Translations under genes and position numbers: made by a program
Assembly: GCA_039619475.1 (NCBI GenBank)
Contig: CM077116.1
Coordinates: 104,887,164-104,951,163, forward strand
From: Icerya purchasi
Taxonomy: Eukaryota; Arthropoda; Insecta; Hemiptera; Monophlebidae
DNA length: 64,000 bases
Reading direction: 5' to 3'
In this document: piece after piece, positions 1 through 12,196 of the stretch
Layout: each line of letters begins with the position of its first letter
Numbering within the stretch: the stretch's first letter is position 1
Notes under the pieces: model-generated
What the model was told of the DNA's origin: nothing
The model's database searches: none
What the model saw: only the letters and a program-made list of their open reading frames with translations

Positions 1-129
1 TTTGTAAGGTACTGAAATATACAAAGAGGACCTTCCTTGTTTTTGTTAGCTTTGATGGGAGAGCTAATAGTTTGGTAACCGATGAGAGGAAATATTCCAA
101 AGTTTTCAGCAGATGCCTACAGAAGAACA

Positions 130-310
130 ATGGCGCTGCCAAATATTAGAACTCTCTGTCAATTGTTGTGCACATTTCCTGTGACTACTAGTACTGCCGA
201 GCAATCTTTCTCCACCTTACAACAGGATGACCGAAGATCGTTTGAATAGACTGGCTTTAATGCATATCCATCGAGACATTGCGGAAAAAGTGAACCCAAC
301 GAAGTATTAA
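130..310 (+). pseudogene. hAT transposase C-terminal relic (dimerisation domain)
   Basis: Two short frames together resemble the end of a hAT-superfamily transposase. The first (from position 130) reads a TSTAEQSFSTL motif, typical of the hAT C-terminal dimerisation region. The second, one frame over (from about 229), reads MTEDRLNRLALMHIHRDI, the usual last helix of ZBED-type hAT proteins, and stops at 308-310. The frame change lies at about 225-230. Nothing upstream gives a longer transposase, so this is a truncated remnant cut off by the window edge or decayed. The family assignment rests on the motif pair; the exact hAT subfamily is not determined. Confidence 0.7.
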
Positions 311-2464
311 ACATGTAATTTTATATTGTTTTGATATTAATAACTTTTATATTAATATTAAAAGTTTGTTTCTTACAGTCATCGTTGTATTTTGTTTGTT
401 AATCGCAAAAATGGAAACACTTTTTGCCCGTTTGCCGCTTGTGTCATTCCAAGAAAAAAAGCCTAGATCCACCCTTGCGGGTATGCACATATTTCTAACC
501 TTGTTCAAAATTTTGAACTATAATACTCACATCGCAAGGGGGTTACGTGCCATTTTTTGCGATTTTTTGCACTTTTCGTTAACTTCGATAGTTTCGGTAA
601 AGAAATGAGAACCGGGTTCGTTGTCGGCAAATAGCAATCTTTCCAATGATATATCGCATGCCCGGAAAAAAGAAAATATTGTTTTCAAAACTTTCGAGCT
701 TCCAGCGCCCCGGAGGCCTAATTAGAAAGCTGTAAGCTCAGCTAGAATTTTCCTATAAAACGGTTCTTTGTGCGTTAGTCTGAGATATGCTTTGGTTTTC
801 TCTACTTTTTTACTCGAGCTATTGTTTGTGTGAACATAATTTTTTTTCTGTTTTTGGGACCAAAGGGAGGGTCCATATAAATTTTTAACTGTAATTTTTT
901 GTTTTTATGAAAGATCTTCTACGTTTTGTTTTATATTTTGAATTTTACTTTGAAGAGTTTATCTAGTGATGAGATATGAATTTTTTTAGGTCGTTTTATA
1001 TTCTATTTTATATATTCTTGACGGCTTTTTGGGTGTTTTTTTGAATTTATAAGTCTATCAGTTTATGAGTTATTGATTTTTATTTGATATTTTTGCCGTT
1101 TCTGAACCATCTAGTTGGGATTCGGTGCATTATATGTATACGGAATCCTAAAAGCCCGATGTAAGAAGAATTCTATGGTAGCACGGTACAGGGAAAATAA
1201 AAAAAATAAAAACATGAACAATTTTAATAGTAGGTATAATAAAGAAATGGCATTTTCTTTCAAAACAAATAGAAAAATTGAAAATTTCTAATGAAATACA
1301 TAAATTTTTATTATTATTATAATTATTGTGATTATTATTATACCTTGATCTTAGCTTTAGATGGAATTGTTTTTTTTTGATAATACAAGTTCCAACCATG
1401 ATCCTTAGTATCTCTCAATTAGCGTCGTAATACACATGCTGTTCCTAACACTGCTGCGTTCTGTAGCTGTAGTGATGATGATTCCGTGAATCTTAAGATT
1501 TTTACAAATTTTTGAAATTTTTATGATACCGTTCCGGGACTATCAGGTTAATGCTCGTCTGTTTCCTTCATAGCCGTTTTATTTCGATTGTCAGATCGTT
1601 CTGTTCTTAAGTATCTTCTTCTGTCCCTTGTTATTTTTAACCCTTCCATCATTTGTTATTGGCACATCCATAATCTACACTTAATTCTCCTCCATTACTG
1701 TTATATCCGGAATACTATGTTCTAAATGTTTATCAGTTTGTAGCTTGAAATCCTGTAGTATTTTGTTTTCATTATTTTCGATTACTTTTTCTACTCGGTG
1801 CTGCCAGTAGTTTTTCGCTGCATTGATATTTTACCTTTTACTGATAACCAGTGTATTAGTTTTGTTTATCACGCCTAGCCTTATAATCCGTTCGTGCAAT
1901 TTTATTATATTCACATGTGGATACGTGATACGGTTTTATCTTTTATATGACAAAGCCTACATTTTGGATTGCTGCTGATTTTATGAATTCTTACTTTTAT
2001 GACATTAGTTATTAGCGCTGGTTCTGCAAATATTAAACTTTCAATGTCTATCTTGACAACTTCTGTGTTTAACCAGGCTCAAGCCAAATTACTGTCACGC
2101 TTACCTTCAATTATCACGAGAAATCTGTAAAGCCTCTTGTTCCAGTTATTGAGCATCAAACCAATATTTTCTGTATTTAGCTTTAGTTCCAAATGTCCTT
2201 AAAACCCTCTCTATCTAGATTAACAACTTTCATTAATTTTTCGAAACTGTTAATAATGTGTTCATATAAGCTACTTTCTTCCTGTCGAATACGAAGTCTC
2301 TACTTCCGGATCGTTTAGATAAATATAGGCTATTGATATCGCTTCTTGGAAGTAATGATGTATTTTTAGTACTTTTCGGGGTTTCCTATTTATGTTTTAT
2401 ACTTCATTCGCGTTCCAATCAATTATTCCAGCTGAACATCTAATTGTTCGGATTATACAAATAT
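311..2464. other. No recognisable gene; AT-rich
   Basis: Scattered short open frames without a family match or low-complexity explanation. An ATT/ATA-rich stretch lies at about 1308-1343. The lower part (about 1700-2460) may be further decayed sequence of the minus-strand non-LTR relic next door, but I could not align it convincingly. Confidence 0.5.
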
Positions 2465-2790
2465 TTACAGCTTTAATTGCATTAGCCCCATTCTTATTCG
2501 AGTCCCAAAAGGTTTGTATCGTGTGTATTGCTTTTCTAGATAGGAGTGAAATATTTTAAAATGATTTGGGTGGTGTTCGTTTTCCGCAACCTCGATGTAG
2601 TGTTTTATAGATAATTGGTTTCTTCTATTTTGTAGCGTGATGGTACCTATTTCTTCATAAAGTTTTGTGATTGGACTTGTATGAAAGGCTCCAATGCATA
2701 GGCGTAGAGCGATGGTTGAAATTAGCTTTGTCAATTGACTGAAGTGAATACTTAAACTGTCGATAAAGACCGCCAATGATGACTTGTGGA
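2465..2790 (-). pseudogene. Non-LTR retrotransposon relic (post-RT region)
   Basis: A 109-codon minus-strand frame contains LRLCIGAFHTSPITKLYEE, the conserved block (LRLxLGAFRTSPxxSLYxE) downstream of the reverse transcriptase fingers/palm in Jockey/I-type non-LTR elements. It is followed by a charged stretch and a PFGTRI block at the position expected before RNase H or the ORF end. No catalytic YADD box or endonuclease is left. The piece is a short remnant of a larger ORF2; its clade is uncertain. Confidence 0.65.
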
Positions 2791-4770
2791 CCATTATTAA
2801 GAGAAATATACATTGCGTAAAAATTTAAAAATGACTAAAGTTTCCACAACAAAAGTAGAAAGGTGATTGTGGAAACTTGTTAGAAGTGAAAGTATTTTAA
2901 AAAAGCGTCCTACTCGAGCAATGGGTGAAAAAAACAAAAACAAAATCTAATAAAGTCGAAGCCAATAAAGACATTTCAAGAAAGAAGGATAAGAATCATG
3001 AATGTTTATTCGTAAAGTCATTATTCAAAACAGCGCCAGAGGATTAGAACGACCATCGGAGCGTTTCACAGAAAGGTATTATAAAAGATTGTAATGCAAA
3101 TTATCGATTAAGGTGTACGGTAATCAACTAATCTGTTATGTTTATTACATCGATTCTGGTTTAACCATGATATGAACAACTGAGCGAACAATCTGCAGGG
3201 AAGATTTCAACTGTAATCGCCGAAAGATATATTTAATAACGCTCGTTTTAAAATATTTGTTAATAATTCGGAATTATAAAGTTTATTTTAAAATTCATTT
3301 TCACTGAAGTAGGTCACTAGAAAGAAGCAACCATAGTGCATTTTGGTTTCAGTATAGTTTAGGAACTGAAAATTATAAAATCATCTTTAAATCTTATCAA
3401 ATTACTTATCTTTTTCTATAAGAAATTATTTTCTGCCTGCCTCGTAGTCCCGTGGTAAACTTTCACCTCATTAGAATTGTGTTCTTTAGTTTTTCCGCGT
3501 TTAGTTTATTTAGTTACACTTGAAAAATAAAACTTTGTAGGACCCACAAATTATTTTACTAAAAAAAAAATGTAAATAAATAAAATACCTGCAATCCGAA
3601 TGGACAAAATAAAAATATTACTTATATACGGTCTAAATTAGGGAAAACCAGGGAATTATCTAGAAATCTTCTCCTTTAGACACATAACGCATTTTATAGT
3701 GCACTCTTGCACGTTTGATGTGCGAAGGAGAAAACTATATTAAAGGTTCGCAAGTGTGGATTCAAGTTAGAGGAAAGTCAAATTAGATTTGTAATTTTGT
3801 CCGTAGTCCACGGAAGAAGAATTGGTGTGAAATCCGAACAAATAGAAAGTTCTCTAAAACAGTATACTTTATCTTTATATTCTCTACAGACTCTAGTGAT
3901 GAGCGAGTTTTTCCGCAGCTAGAACAAGGAGCAATATCATCGCTGTGGAGGGGAATTATCGCGGCGATGAAGAACGCGATGAAGCTATGCGGAAGTTTCA
4001 AACTACAAATGAATTTCGTTAAGCGACTCTAGCTGGAAAATTATTACAAATGTCACTTGCAAAGGCTATTGTACTTTGTTAGAGTATTTTATTAACCAGT
4101 CTTTTCTTAAAAAATGAGAACTGTACGCTTTAGCATTGTATTGCGAAAATTACTAGTCTTTCCGATGAGAAATGCTGGTTTTCGCTACTTCGTAGAAACA
4201 TATATCACCAAATTATATCGGTAAAAGTAACACTGAATTATTTAGACATTAAGAAATTTTAATAAGCACTTGTTTTAACACACCTTTAATTTTTTGTTAA
4301 GTAAGCTCATAAAGCTGCGGGACTGATAATTCGAAATTAAAAATTTGAACGGGATAATTTATGGACTCGAATATCAAGAAAGTAGGCTATTGATCCGAGA
4401 AATCGACAAAATAAGTAGGAACGATCTCCCTGTCTGGAATTTCACGAAAAAGTATAGCAAAAATACAACTAAACCGACGAGAGAAGAGGTTAATTATTCA
4501 AACGGTACGTGACTGAGTTCGAAGCATTAGTATTTAGTTTCAATTGAACTAACTAATGGAAGGTGTTTTTTACAAGACGAAGAGAATTTACCAAAAATAC
4601 TGACTGAGTAGTAAATGCAATAAAATGACAGATCATTTCATTGAATATCACTTTTTTTTTTTTAATGCTAATTTCATTTCTTTGAACTATGCACTACATA
4701 AAGTCACGAAAATGTTTAAAACTACCAAAGTTAAATTAGCATAACCGCTATGTACATGTACACTCGTATA
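2791..4770. other. No recognisable gene
   Basis: AT-rich non-coding sequence with stops in all frames. A 72-codon minus-strand frame at 3783-4001 has no family match and is probably chance. I see no clear repeat structure. Confidence 0.5.
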
Positions 4771-5967
4771 TGCGGTGTACTAGAATAAAATACGCATCTG
4801 AAAAACTAGATGGCGCACCAATGCAATGTGTAGTATAAAGATTTGACATATATGACATTTGGTCGTACCATCGATATACATATGTCAAATGCGCATCAGC
4901 GGTAAATTGAAAAAGTGTTTGCATCGTATCGTTTTGTTGTGTTTTATGTTAAATAAAGATCATTCGCGGACAGCATTAATTTTCCGTTTTCATTTGAAGA
5001 AAACTGCTGCTGAATCATACCGATTGATCCGAGAAGTTTATGGTGAACACGCTGCTTCGCAAGGTCCGTGTGAACGATGATTTCGCCGTTTCAACAGTGG
5101 TAATTCCGCTGCTGCAGACAAGGAACACTGAAAACCGTTAAGGTACGAAGATGCAGAACTACAAGCATTGTTAGACGAAAATGATGCGCAAACTCAGAAA
5201 TAACTCGCAGAGCAATTAAGCGTTAGTCAACATGCTATTTCCAATCGCTTACGAAAAATGGAAAAGATTCGCGAGGTGGACGGATGTGTAACACATGAGT
5301 TGACCGGGAGGCATACGGCAAGGCGAAATTTTGTTCCAACCATGTAAAAAAGTTGTGTTTGCATTATATCGTTACTGGGAATGAAAAGTAGATTTATTTT
5401 ATGAATTCTGAGCGGAAACAGACCCAGGCGCACAATTCACAGCGACCGCAAGACCGAATTGCTTCAGCAGGAGATGCTTTGTATTTGATGAGAGTAGAAG
5501 GGGATGGTCTATTGTAAGGTGTTAAAGTCTAGTGAATGTTCGCTGCTCAAAAAACGACCAGAATATGAAAAAAGGCAACACAATGTAATATTTCTCCGTG
5601 GCAATACTTTACCTCATACGGCAAATCCAGTTCGCAACACAGTGGAAGCATTTAATTGGTAAATGCTAGCCCGTGCGGTTTACTCGTCAGACTTGGCTCC
5701 TTCCAATTCCCACTAGTTTGCATCGACGGGTCACGCACTTGCTGAGAAGCGCTTTGGTTTGTATGAAGTTGCGAAAAAGTGGCTCAATGAAGAGTTTGCC
5801 GCAAAGGAGAAAAATTTTTACAGGCGTGATATCCACAAATTTCTCGAAAGATGAGAAAAGTGTGTAAATAGTGGTTTTTAGATATATCATCTTTTTATCA
5901 TTTTTCCAAATTTAAAGTGCTTTTTTTCGAGAAAAAAATCCGAATTTTATACTTGTACACCTGATGT
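4771..5967 (+). mobile_element. Mariner element, dead copy with recognisable terminal inverted repeats
   Basis: About 1.2 kb, the usual mariner size. The left end (4773-4790) reads GGTGTACTAGAATAAAAT. The right end (about 5946-5963), read in reverse complement, gives GGTGTACAAGTATAAAAT. These are near-matching inverted repeats flanked by TA-rich sequence, consistent with TA target sites. The interior encodes a decayed mariner transposase on the plus strand. Exact outermost bases are uncertain by a few positions. Confidence 0.8.
4889..5869 (+). pseudogene. Mariner transposase pseudogene
   Basis: Plus-strand fragments in shifting frames follow the order of a mariner transposase. First comes an N-terminal HTH (HLKKTAAESYRLIREVYGEH, about 4996-5055), then an ALLDEN...LAEQLSVSQHAISNRL helix-turn-helix (about 5165-5250), decayed middle sequence, and a C-terminal stretch reading HALAEKRFGLYE and EEFAAKEKNFY (about 5735-5820). 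The full family is about 345 aa with a DD34D triad. Several in-frame stops and frameshifts disrupt this copy (for example after HAASQGPCER and after the first third), so it is non-functional. No intact catalytic triad can be read. Confidence 0.85.
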
Positions 5968-6526
5968 ATATAAAGTGCAGCCCTTGGAGCTTGCAAGGGG
6001 GCAAGCCCCCGTGGCCCCGATCTTTTTTCTTCTAAAATTCTTTTAGAAAAATGGTTTTTAATTAACTACGTCACCCTTTCCCGTCTTTTATTTTAATAAA
6101 AAAACCTCAGCAATTGTACAACTCAGAATTTCAACCTTTGTACCTTATATAACGTGACGGGCATAAAACAAAAAATTTAGTGTACCCTGGTGTAAGAATA
6201 ACGTAGTCATTAATACATATCGTCGTAGTTGTAGCGTCTCCTGTAACAGGAGTTAAAAAATATCTTCATTGCACTTTTATTACTGTATCCATTTATTTCT
6301 GACTGCCGCAGTTATGTTTTTTTAGATTATTGTGCGATAGATTCGTGGTTATTATTTCGTCTTCTTCTTTTTTTCACTATTCTCCCCTCCCCCCCTCCCC
6401 CTTGTGCGGTCAACATGAATATTCCATAATCTCTGATCATATTTACCATGCACTTTAAATTCCTTCTGTTTACCTCAGTGACTAACGTTACTTCGTAAGA
6501 ATTTTAACAAACATATAGTATATTCA
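5968..6526. other. No gene; short GC-rich hairpin
   Basis: Non-coding. A perfect short inverted repeat (GGGGGC AAG CCCCC type) sits at about 5996-6011 in otherwise AT-rich DNA. A C-rich pyrimidine run lies at about 6383-6403. Nothing else is recognised. Confidence 0.5.
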
Positions 6527-6774
6527 CAGCGGTTCCCAAACTTTTATGATCGTGGAACCCTTATAAAATCTATTTTATTTTATGAAGCCTCCAATGCCAA
6601 ATGAAAACTTGACAAGTAATTGATATGTAAACAAAATTCGATTGTTTTCTTTTTAATTACAACTTTCACTACGATTATTCTACATTCTATTAACATATAA
6701 TAAAAGGTATCGCAATTTTAAATACGTAAATAAAAGTTGTTTAATAAAAATTTTTAAACAAATTAATCGGAGTA

Positions 6775-7079
6775 GCATCCAATTTGCCCCTGAATTTGTT
6801 TTTCGGCATAAGCTGAAAAGGCTGTTTTGCATTCATAAGTAGTTATAAAAGGAAGCCGAAAATAGTCTTCTTGGCTAGTTACAATTAGAGGTATTCATTT
6901 TTAATACTAATCCAAAACTCGTCGAGTGACACTGATTTAAATGTGTACTTTAAAGCGGTTGAACTCTCAATATCAATGAGTGATTCATATTCCAGCATTG
7001 ATAAAGTTTCAGATTTATTTTTATTGATAAATGGGTTTTGTACGCAGTCAATGTCATTATAGGTAATCGGGAAGTATTC
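6775..7079 (-). pseudogene. hAT transposase, C-terminal part
   Basis: Minus-strand sequence starting just left of the retrotransposon insertion reads EYFPITYNDIDCVQNPF, then a LKYTF...LDEFWI block, then a decayed AKKTIFGF...KNKFRGKLD end. This is the C-terminus of a ZBED5/SCAND3-like hAT transposase (consensus around LxxFWxxxxxxYPxLxxxA...IKxKxRNRL). The frame joins the upstream part at 12197 when the retrotransposon plus one copy of TAACG is removed. Stops after the FWISIKNEYL stretch and the loss of the usual TTYLCE motif show it is dead. Confidence 0.75.
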
Positions 7080-7176
7080 TAACGTATTTTTTTTTTTTTT
7101 TTTTTTTTTTTAACCCCCCTTTGGGCATATCAACAAAGGATCTTCGCCCAGAAACGAAAGGAAGGAGAAGGATCAG

Positions 7177-10100
7177 TTAAATGTAGATTCGGTCAGCTAT
7201 TGATAAGATAAAGGAACTGAGGATAGGAACAACTGAGATCGACGGAAACGATAAGATATACGAGGCACAATAAGGAGTAGGGAGTTTGAGTGACAGCAGA
7301 TTGGAATACAAAGAGGTACGTTCGTTCACGAGGGATGGACATTCAAAGAGGATATGGTCAGGATCACAGACGGCTACGTCGTCAGGATGAAGAGGGCAAT
7401 AAGGGGAAAGAGCGAGATGAAAACGAAAGCGTGAGGAAGGAAGAAGAGTATGATTCAGACGTAAACGGATAATAGGAACAATAACGGAGCGGTGAAGCGA
7501 AGGAAAATCGTAAAACCAAGGCCGCGTGGGAAGATTAGGTTGGATGGAAAAATAAAAGGAAGAATGATTAGAAAAGGAGGAAACGTAAAAATCTGACCAA
7601 AATCTAACATGAAACTTTTTGCACAATGGGAGTAAATTCGAAACGGGAATTTTAGAGAAAAAAAGCGGGAGGATACAGCAATCTGAGCCAAAGAATCAGC
7701 CATTTCGTTACCCTCTATCCCCATATGACTGGGGACCCAGAGCATTTCAATGCGGATAGCGTGAAGTGAGAAGAGAGTGTGAATGAGAGAGCGAATACGG
7801 AGGATGAAAAGGTCAGAGGAGTGAGAGGGGAAATGAGAGGAAATAGCTTTAAGAGCACACATGGAGTCGGAGATAATTAAAAATTTAGAAGAAGAACGAT
7901 GTGAGGAAATATGGATTATGGCGCGTAAAATGGCCGTTAACTCGGCCGTAAAGATAGTACAAAAGGAAGGGAGACGAAAAGATTCAGAGAAATTAATGCT
8001 CGGAATGATGAAAGAAGCTCCAACTCCATTAGGCCCCTTCGAACCATCCGTAAAAATAGCAATATGGGAAGGAAAACGGGATTTGATATAACTATGGAAT
8101 TCCTGTATAACTGTTGGATAGGAAAGGGATTTGGAGGAAAAAGGAAAGTAGAATACATTGGGAGGATTGGAGAGATCTGCAAAATTGAAAGAAAAGTAAG
8201 GGAGATTGTTATAAGAAATTGTGCAGGATAAAAAGGAATTTAGGCGCAAAGCAATGTGGGCTAGAATAGGAATTTTCTTGGGAGTAAAACGCCAGTTTTG
8301 CAGAATAGAAAGATATGAAGGAATAAGTTTGGAGGATGATAACGGTAGGCGTTTACACAAGAAACGATAACCTAAATAGGATCTGCGAATGAAAAGGGGA
8401 GGCGAGTTAGACTCAGCGAGAACTGCTGGTACTCGAGAAGATCTAAGAACACCAAGGCAAAGACGAATACAAGAATTTTGGATTATATCCAGCTTGGAAA
8501 GAAGTGATTTTGAGGCAGAGCCATAGATAAAGGAACAGTAGTCGAATTTGGAACGGATAATCGAATTGTACAAGGAAATAAGGAGAAAGGGATCGCCTCC
8601 CCATTTTGTTGGAGAAAGAGCTTTCAGTAAGTTTAGTCTTTTAAGGGCAGAAGAGGAAAGGAAATTAATATGTTCATAAAAGGAGAGACGACTATTGAGA
8701 AATACACCGAGATAGCAGAAGCATTCCCTACGAGGGATAAGATTGGAGTTTAAGGATACAGAGACTAAAGCGGGATTAAAAGGACGAAGAGAAAAGACAA
8801 TACAAGAGGATTTTAAAGGGGAAATAGAAAGGTTCAAAGAGGAAAGAGATTGTTCCAAAGTAGCTAGAGACGAATTAACACTTTCGTTAGCATCTACGAT
8901 ATCACGGGATGAGGAAAAGAGAAGAATGTCATCGGCAAAAAATAAGGAAGAGGAGTTTATAGAAAGAGAAGCAACAGAAATAGTATAAATATTAAAAAGA
9001 GTAGGACTAAGGCAGGATCCTTGTGGAAGACCACGTGAAACAACTCTTGTAACCTCGAACGAAGAAGAAGACAGGAGAATAGTACGATTTAACATCAAGT
9101 TAACAATGAGGGAACAAAAATGCGTCGGGATGTTAATTGCTATCATTCTATCTCGAAGAGTAGGGAGATGGACATTATCAAAAGCACTGGAAATATCGAT
9201 AAAAGTAGCTAGAGTGTACTGTTTATCGATGAAAGATTTATAGATATAGGAAACAAACAGACTGACGCAGTCAGCAGGACCTAAGCCTGGACGGAAACCA
9301 AACATATTAGAAGGAAAAACATTATTGTGTTCGAGCCACCAGACCAGGCGCTTGTTAAGCATGCCCTCAAACAGTTTTCTGAGACACGATGCTAGGGAGA
9401 TCGGACGAAGAGAGGAGTTTTTCTTAGGGATAGGAATGATAATAAAGGTGTTCCAGTCAGGAGGTGTGACTCCTCTGGACAAAAAGGAGTTGAATATACA
9501 AAGAAGGGTTCGGAGAGCAAGATCGGATAACTTTTTTAGGACAAAGAAGGGAATACCATCACGACCAGGAGTGGGGCTGGAAGATTTTTTGAGAATGGAT
9601 TTTAATTCATTAATATTAAACGCAGAGGAAAGAGAATGAGAATTAGGGTTTTCCATAACAGGAAACAGGCAGGATTCATCAACGTTAGGAACATAAGCAG
9701 GAGCAGAAGACAAACTGTCGGAGGAAATAGTATGGATAGAAGGACGTTCAGAAGAAGGGAATTTGAAAGCTCTGGCCATTTTCCAGATATGCTTGAGAGG
9801 AGTAGTTCTCGAAAAAGATGAACAGAAATTTTTCCAAGAGGATTTCTTAGACGATTTTAGAATAAACCTAGCCCTTGCATTGGCCCTTTTGTGGGCAAGA
9901 AAGTTTTCGCGTGTAGGATTTGATCGGAAAATTCTAAATGTAGCGCGACTATGATCGAAAGCGGCATTGCATTCTTCGTTCCACCAGAGGGACGATGCTG
10001 ATCCACGATGGCCTGACGATGACGGTTTACGGGAAGGAGAAGACAGCGATAGAGCATTTGTAATCGAATTTAGGAATAGATGGTAATGGAGTACAGGATC

Positions 10101-10895
10101 AAAGCCATCTAGAAGTTTAGGAAGCATAGAATCAACTAAGGAGTGGAACAGAGCCCAATTAGTTTTCGATAGGTTCCATCGAAGGTAATTGAGAGGTTTA
10201 AAGCAAGGAGAAGAAGGAGGATTCTGGGGAGTAATTAGAATAGGAATATGATCACTACCATAGGAGCCCATGAGAGTTGACCAATTGTAATCAAAACCAA
10301 TAGAAGGAGATGAGAAAGTTAAATCGAGAGTACTATAACTAGATGCGCTCTTGTAATAGGTAGGAGAGAGATCATTAAGAAGGACTAAATCATTAGAAAG
10401 AACAAGATTTTCAAGAGCAGTACCGTTGTTGTTATGGTTTGAGCAGCCCCATGAGGGCGACCGAGCATTCCAGTCACCCCCAATGATGAACGGATGCGGG
10501 ATAGACCTGAGGAAAGAAACGAGAGGGAAGTGACGAAGGTCGCAACTAGGGGGAACATAAATAGAAATAATATTAAGCGGACGAGCTGCATTGGAAGGAA
10601 TGGAAATGTGTACAATATTAGGCTGATTAGGACTAGAAGGGGAATTAAAGGAAACATCATGAGATTTAAATAGAATGCCGTTCCTAATAAGAATAGCAGA
10701 TCCACCATAACCATCGTCACGATCGCATCTGATTATCTTATACCCACGAAAAGTAATATTCATATCCGACCGTAGCCACGTTTCCGAAATGAGAGCAACG
10801 TTAATACTATGAATGTCTAACAGACCCTCTAATGCATTTTTGTTGGCTCTAAGGCTGCGACAGTTCCACTGTAAAATATTAAAAGTACCCGGCAT
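7177..10895 (-). CDS. ORF2 of I-group retrotransposon: endonuclease-RT-RNase H (one frameshift)
   Basis: Reads from ATG at 10895 (MPGTFNILQWNCRSL...). Domains in order: APE-type endonuclease (about residues 1-220: LQWNCRSL, LISETWL, GGDWNARSPSWG, SDHIPI); linker with SLWWNEECNAAF; reverse transcriptase (about 440-700: LRPISLASC, TFIDISSAFD, GLPQGSCLSPTLF, FFADDILLF catalytic box); then RNase H (IFTDGSKGPNGVGASF, TAELTAILRAI, LIISDSMCAL, WVPSHMGIEGNEMADSLA). An uninterrupted 1,146-codon frame runs from 10895 to 7455. The last ~150 codons (7177-7626, ending in a C/H-containing CDPDHILFECPS block and ADRIYI) are one frame over. Comparison with the copy at 26-42 kb puts a single-base frameshift near 7641-7655. 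Otherwise all catalytic motifs are intact, so this is a recently active copy or close to one. The protein would nick target DNA and copy its mRNA by target-primed reverse transcription. Confidence 0.92.
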
Positions 10896-11417
10896 AGTAA
10901 ATTATAAAAGGAAAAGACTTGAGTAGGGAAAGGAAAAAGAAATAAAAAGAAAACAAAAATATAGGGGGGGAGGAAAAGGAAGAGAGGCGAAGAGAGTGCC
11001 AGAAGAAAAACAGCAAGGTAGAGTAGGAAAAAAAATAATAATTACAATATAAAAAAGAAAGACAGAAGGAAAGAAACTTTAATGGGTGGAGGAAAATTGG
11101 GGCTAGCAAGATGAGAGGAAAGTTAATAAGAAAAGGGAAGGAACAAATAAAAACAATTAAACAAAAATAGACTGTTGATGAAAAAAGGACGGCGATGGAT
11201 GCTAGACTGGAATAAATAAAAGAGAAAATGAAAACTAAGGAACAGGATTTTAGAGGCAACGGACAAAATGATTCGGAGCCCATTGCAGCTAAGTTGCATA
11301 ACAGAGCGAAATTCGTAGTCGCTATGATTCTCGATAATTGTCTCAACTTTTCGAGAATATAATGTAAATTACAATAGCGTAAAACAGTGTCAAAGTGCTG
11401 CGGTCTCAAAAATATTA

Positions 11418-11735
11418 AGACAAGAGTACAATGCAGAACGACACAAATAAAACCAATATATCTGAGCCCGGCAGTGATTTTAGTCACAGCAGCGTCAGTA
11501 CATTGAAATGTGAAAAAATAAATTACTACATGTCTGCCTCTGGGCATTACACCCAAGTATCTTAAAATCCGGCAAAAGACAAGAGTACAATGCATCATGA
11601 TACGAATAAAACCAATATATCTGAGCCCGGCAGTGATTTTAGTCACAGCAGCGTCAGTACATTGAAATGTGAAAAAAGCAACTGCTGCTTGTCCGCCTCT
11701 GGGCAATACATTCAGGAGTCTTAAAATCTGGAAAA
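11418..11735. repeat. ~160-bp tandem duplication in the 5' part of the I-group element
   Basis: Two head-to-tail units start at AGACAAGAGTACAATGC (11418 and about 11577). They share a long nearly identical core (ACCAATATATCTGAGCCCGG, then GTGATTTTAGTCACAGCAGC) and diverge slightly near the unit ends. They lie about 0.5-0.8 kb upstream of the ORF2 start on the minus strand. Repeated 5' units occur in some non-LTR elements as internal promoter modules; a regulatory role here is only inferred. The 10896-11921 stretch holding them has no supported coding sequence. Confidence 0.8.
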
Positions 11736-11921
11736 GGAGGAAATTAATATGAAAGGAAATATTGATAGTAATAATAATAGTGATCTTAAAAAGAGAATAG
11801 GGAGAAAACAGAAAATGGAAAGAAATAAAGACAGAAAAATCAGAGAAAAAACGAAATGGGAAAGAAAAGGCTAGCCCCGGTTGCATTCACTTTCACTTTA
11901 TAACAAAAGTGAGAAGAAAGA

Positions 11922-12191
11922 CTAATTAAGGTGAATGTAGTTAGATAAAAAGAGAGGTAGGGAGTCAACAAGGGAAGGAGAAGAATCAATGTTATTGGAC
12001 GCAAGAAGATCTAAAATCGCTTCAGCTATAAAATTTGCTGTAGGAAGAACAGTAGATGAAGGAACTTTGGAAGTAGAAGCGGAACTAGAACTGGAAGCGT
12101 CATGAACTAAGGAATTACTATTAATGGAGGTGGAATTACTAGTAGAAGAAGAACTATTAAAAGCCCAACCATTAGAGGGCGACGTAGATTT
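11922..12191 (-). pseudogene. Serine-rich coding remnant, possibly tail of ORF1
   Basis: A minus-strand open frame of about 90 codons enters from the 5' end of the element without its own start. It has a long Ser/Asn/Thr-rich stretch and then a hydrophobic tail (FIAEAILDLLASNNI...PLFLSNYIHLN) ending at 11922. In I-group elements the gag-like ORF1 precedes ORF2, so this could be its C-terminus left by 5' truncation. No CCHC zinc knuckle is visible. The larger open frame that includes it (to 12308) is fused by chance to hAT sequence. Function is not established. Confidence 0.4.
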
Positions 12192-12196
12192 TAACG

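Larger units (their letters stand above)
7085..12191 (-). mobile_element. I-group non-LTR retrotransposon, nearly intact
   Basis: 5.1 kb on the minus strand. The 3' end is a poly(A) tract (T-run at 7087-7111 on the plus strand) followed inward by a GGGTT/CCCAAAGGGG motif. The target-site duplication is TAACG at 7080-7084 and 12192-12196; removing the element and one TSD restores the hAT reading frame exactly. It contains a full endonuclease-RT-RNase H ORF (7177-10895), a ~1-kb 5' or inter-ORF region with a tandem duplication, and a serine-rich coding remnant (11922-12191) that may be the tail of ORF1. With an RNase H domain it belongs to the I-group rather than classic Jockey or R1. It is probably 5'-truncated. 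Confidence 0.9.

Noticed and set aside
10879..11886. 335-codon minus-strand open frame upstream of the I-group ORF2
   Set aside because: It runs through the 160-bp tandem duplication, so it repeats its own text. It is highly hydrophobic and Phe-rich from pyrimidine-rich DNA, and has no domain. Treated as non-coding 5' or inter-ORF sequence.
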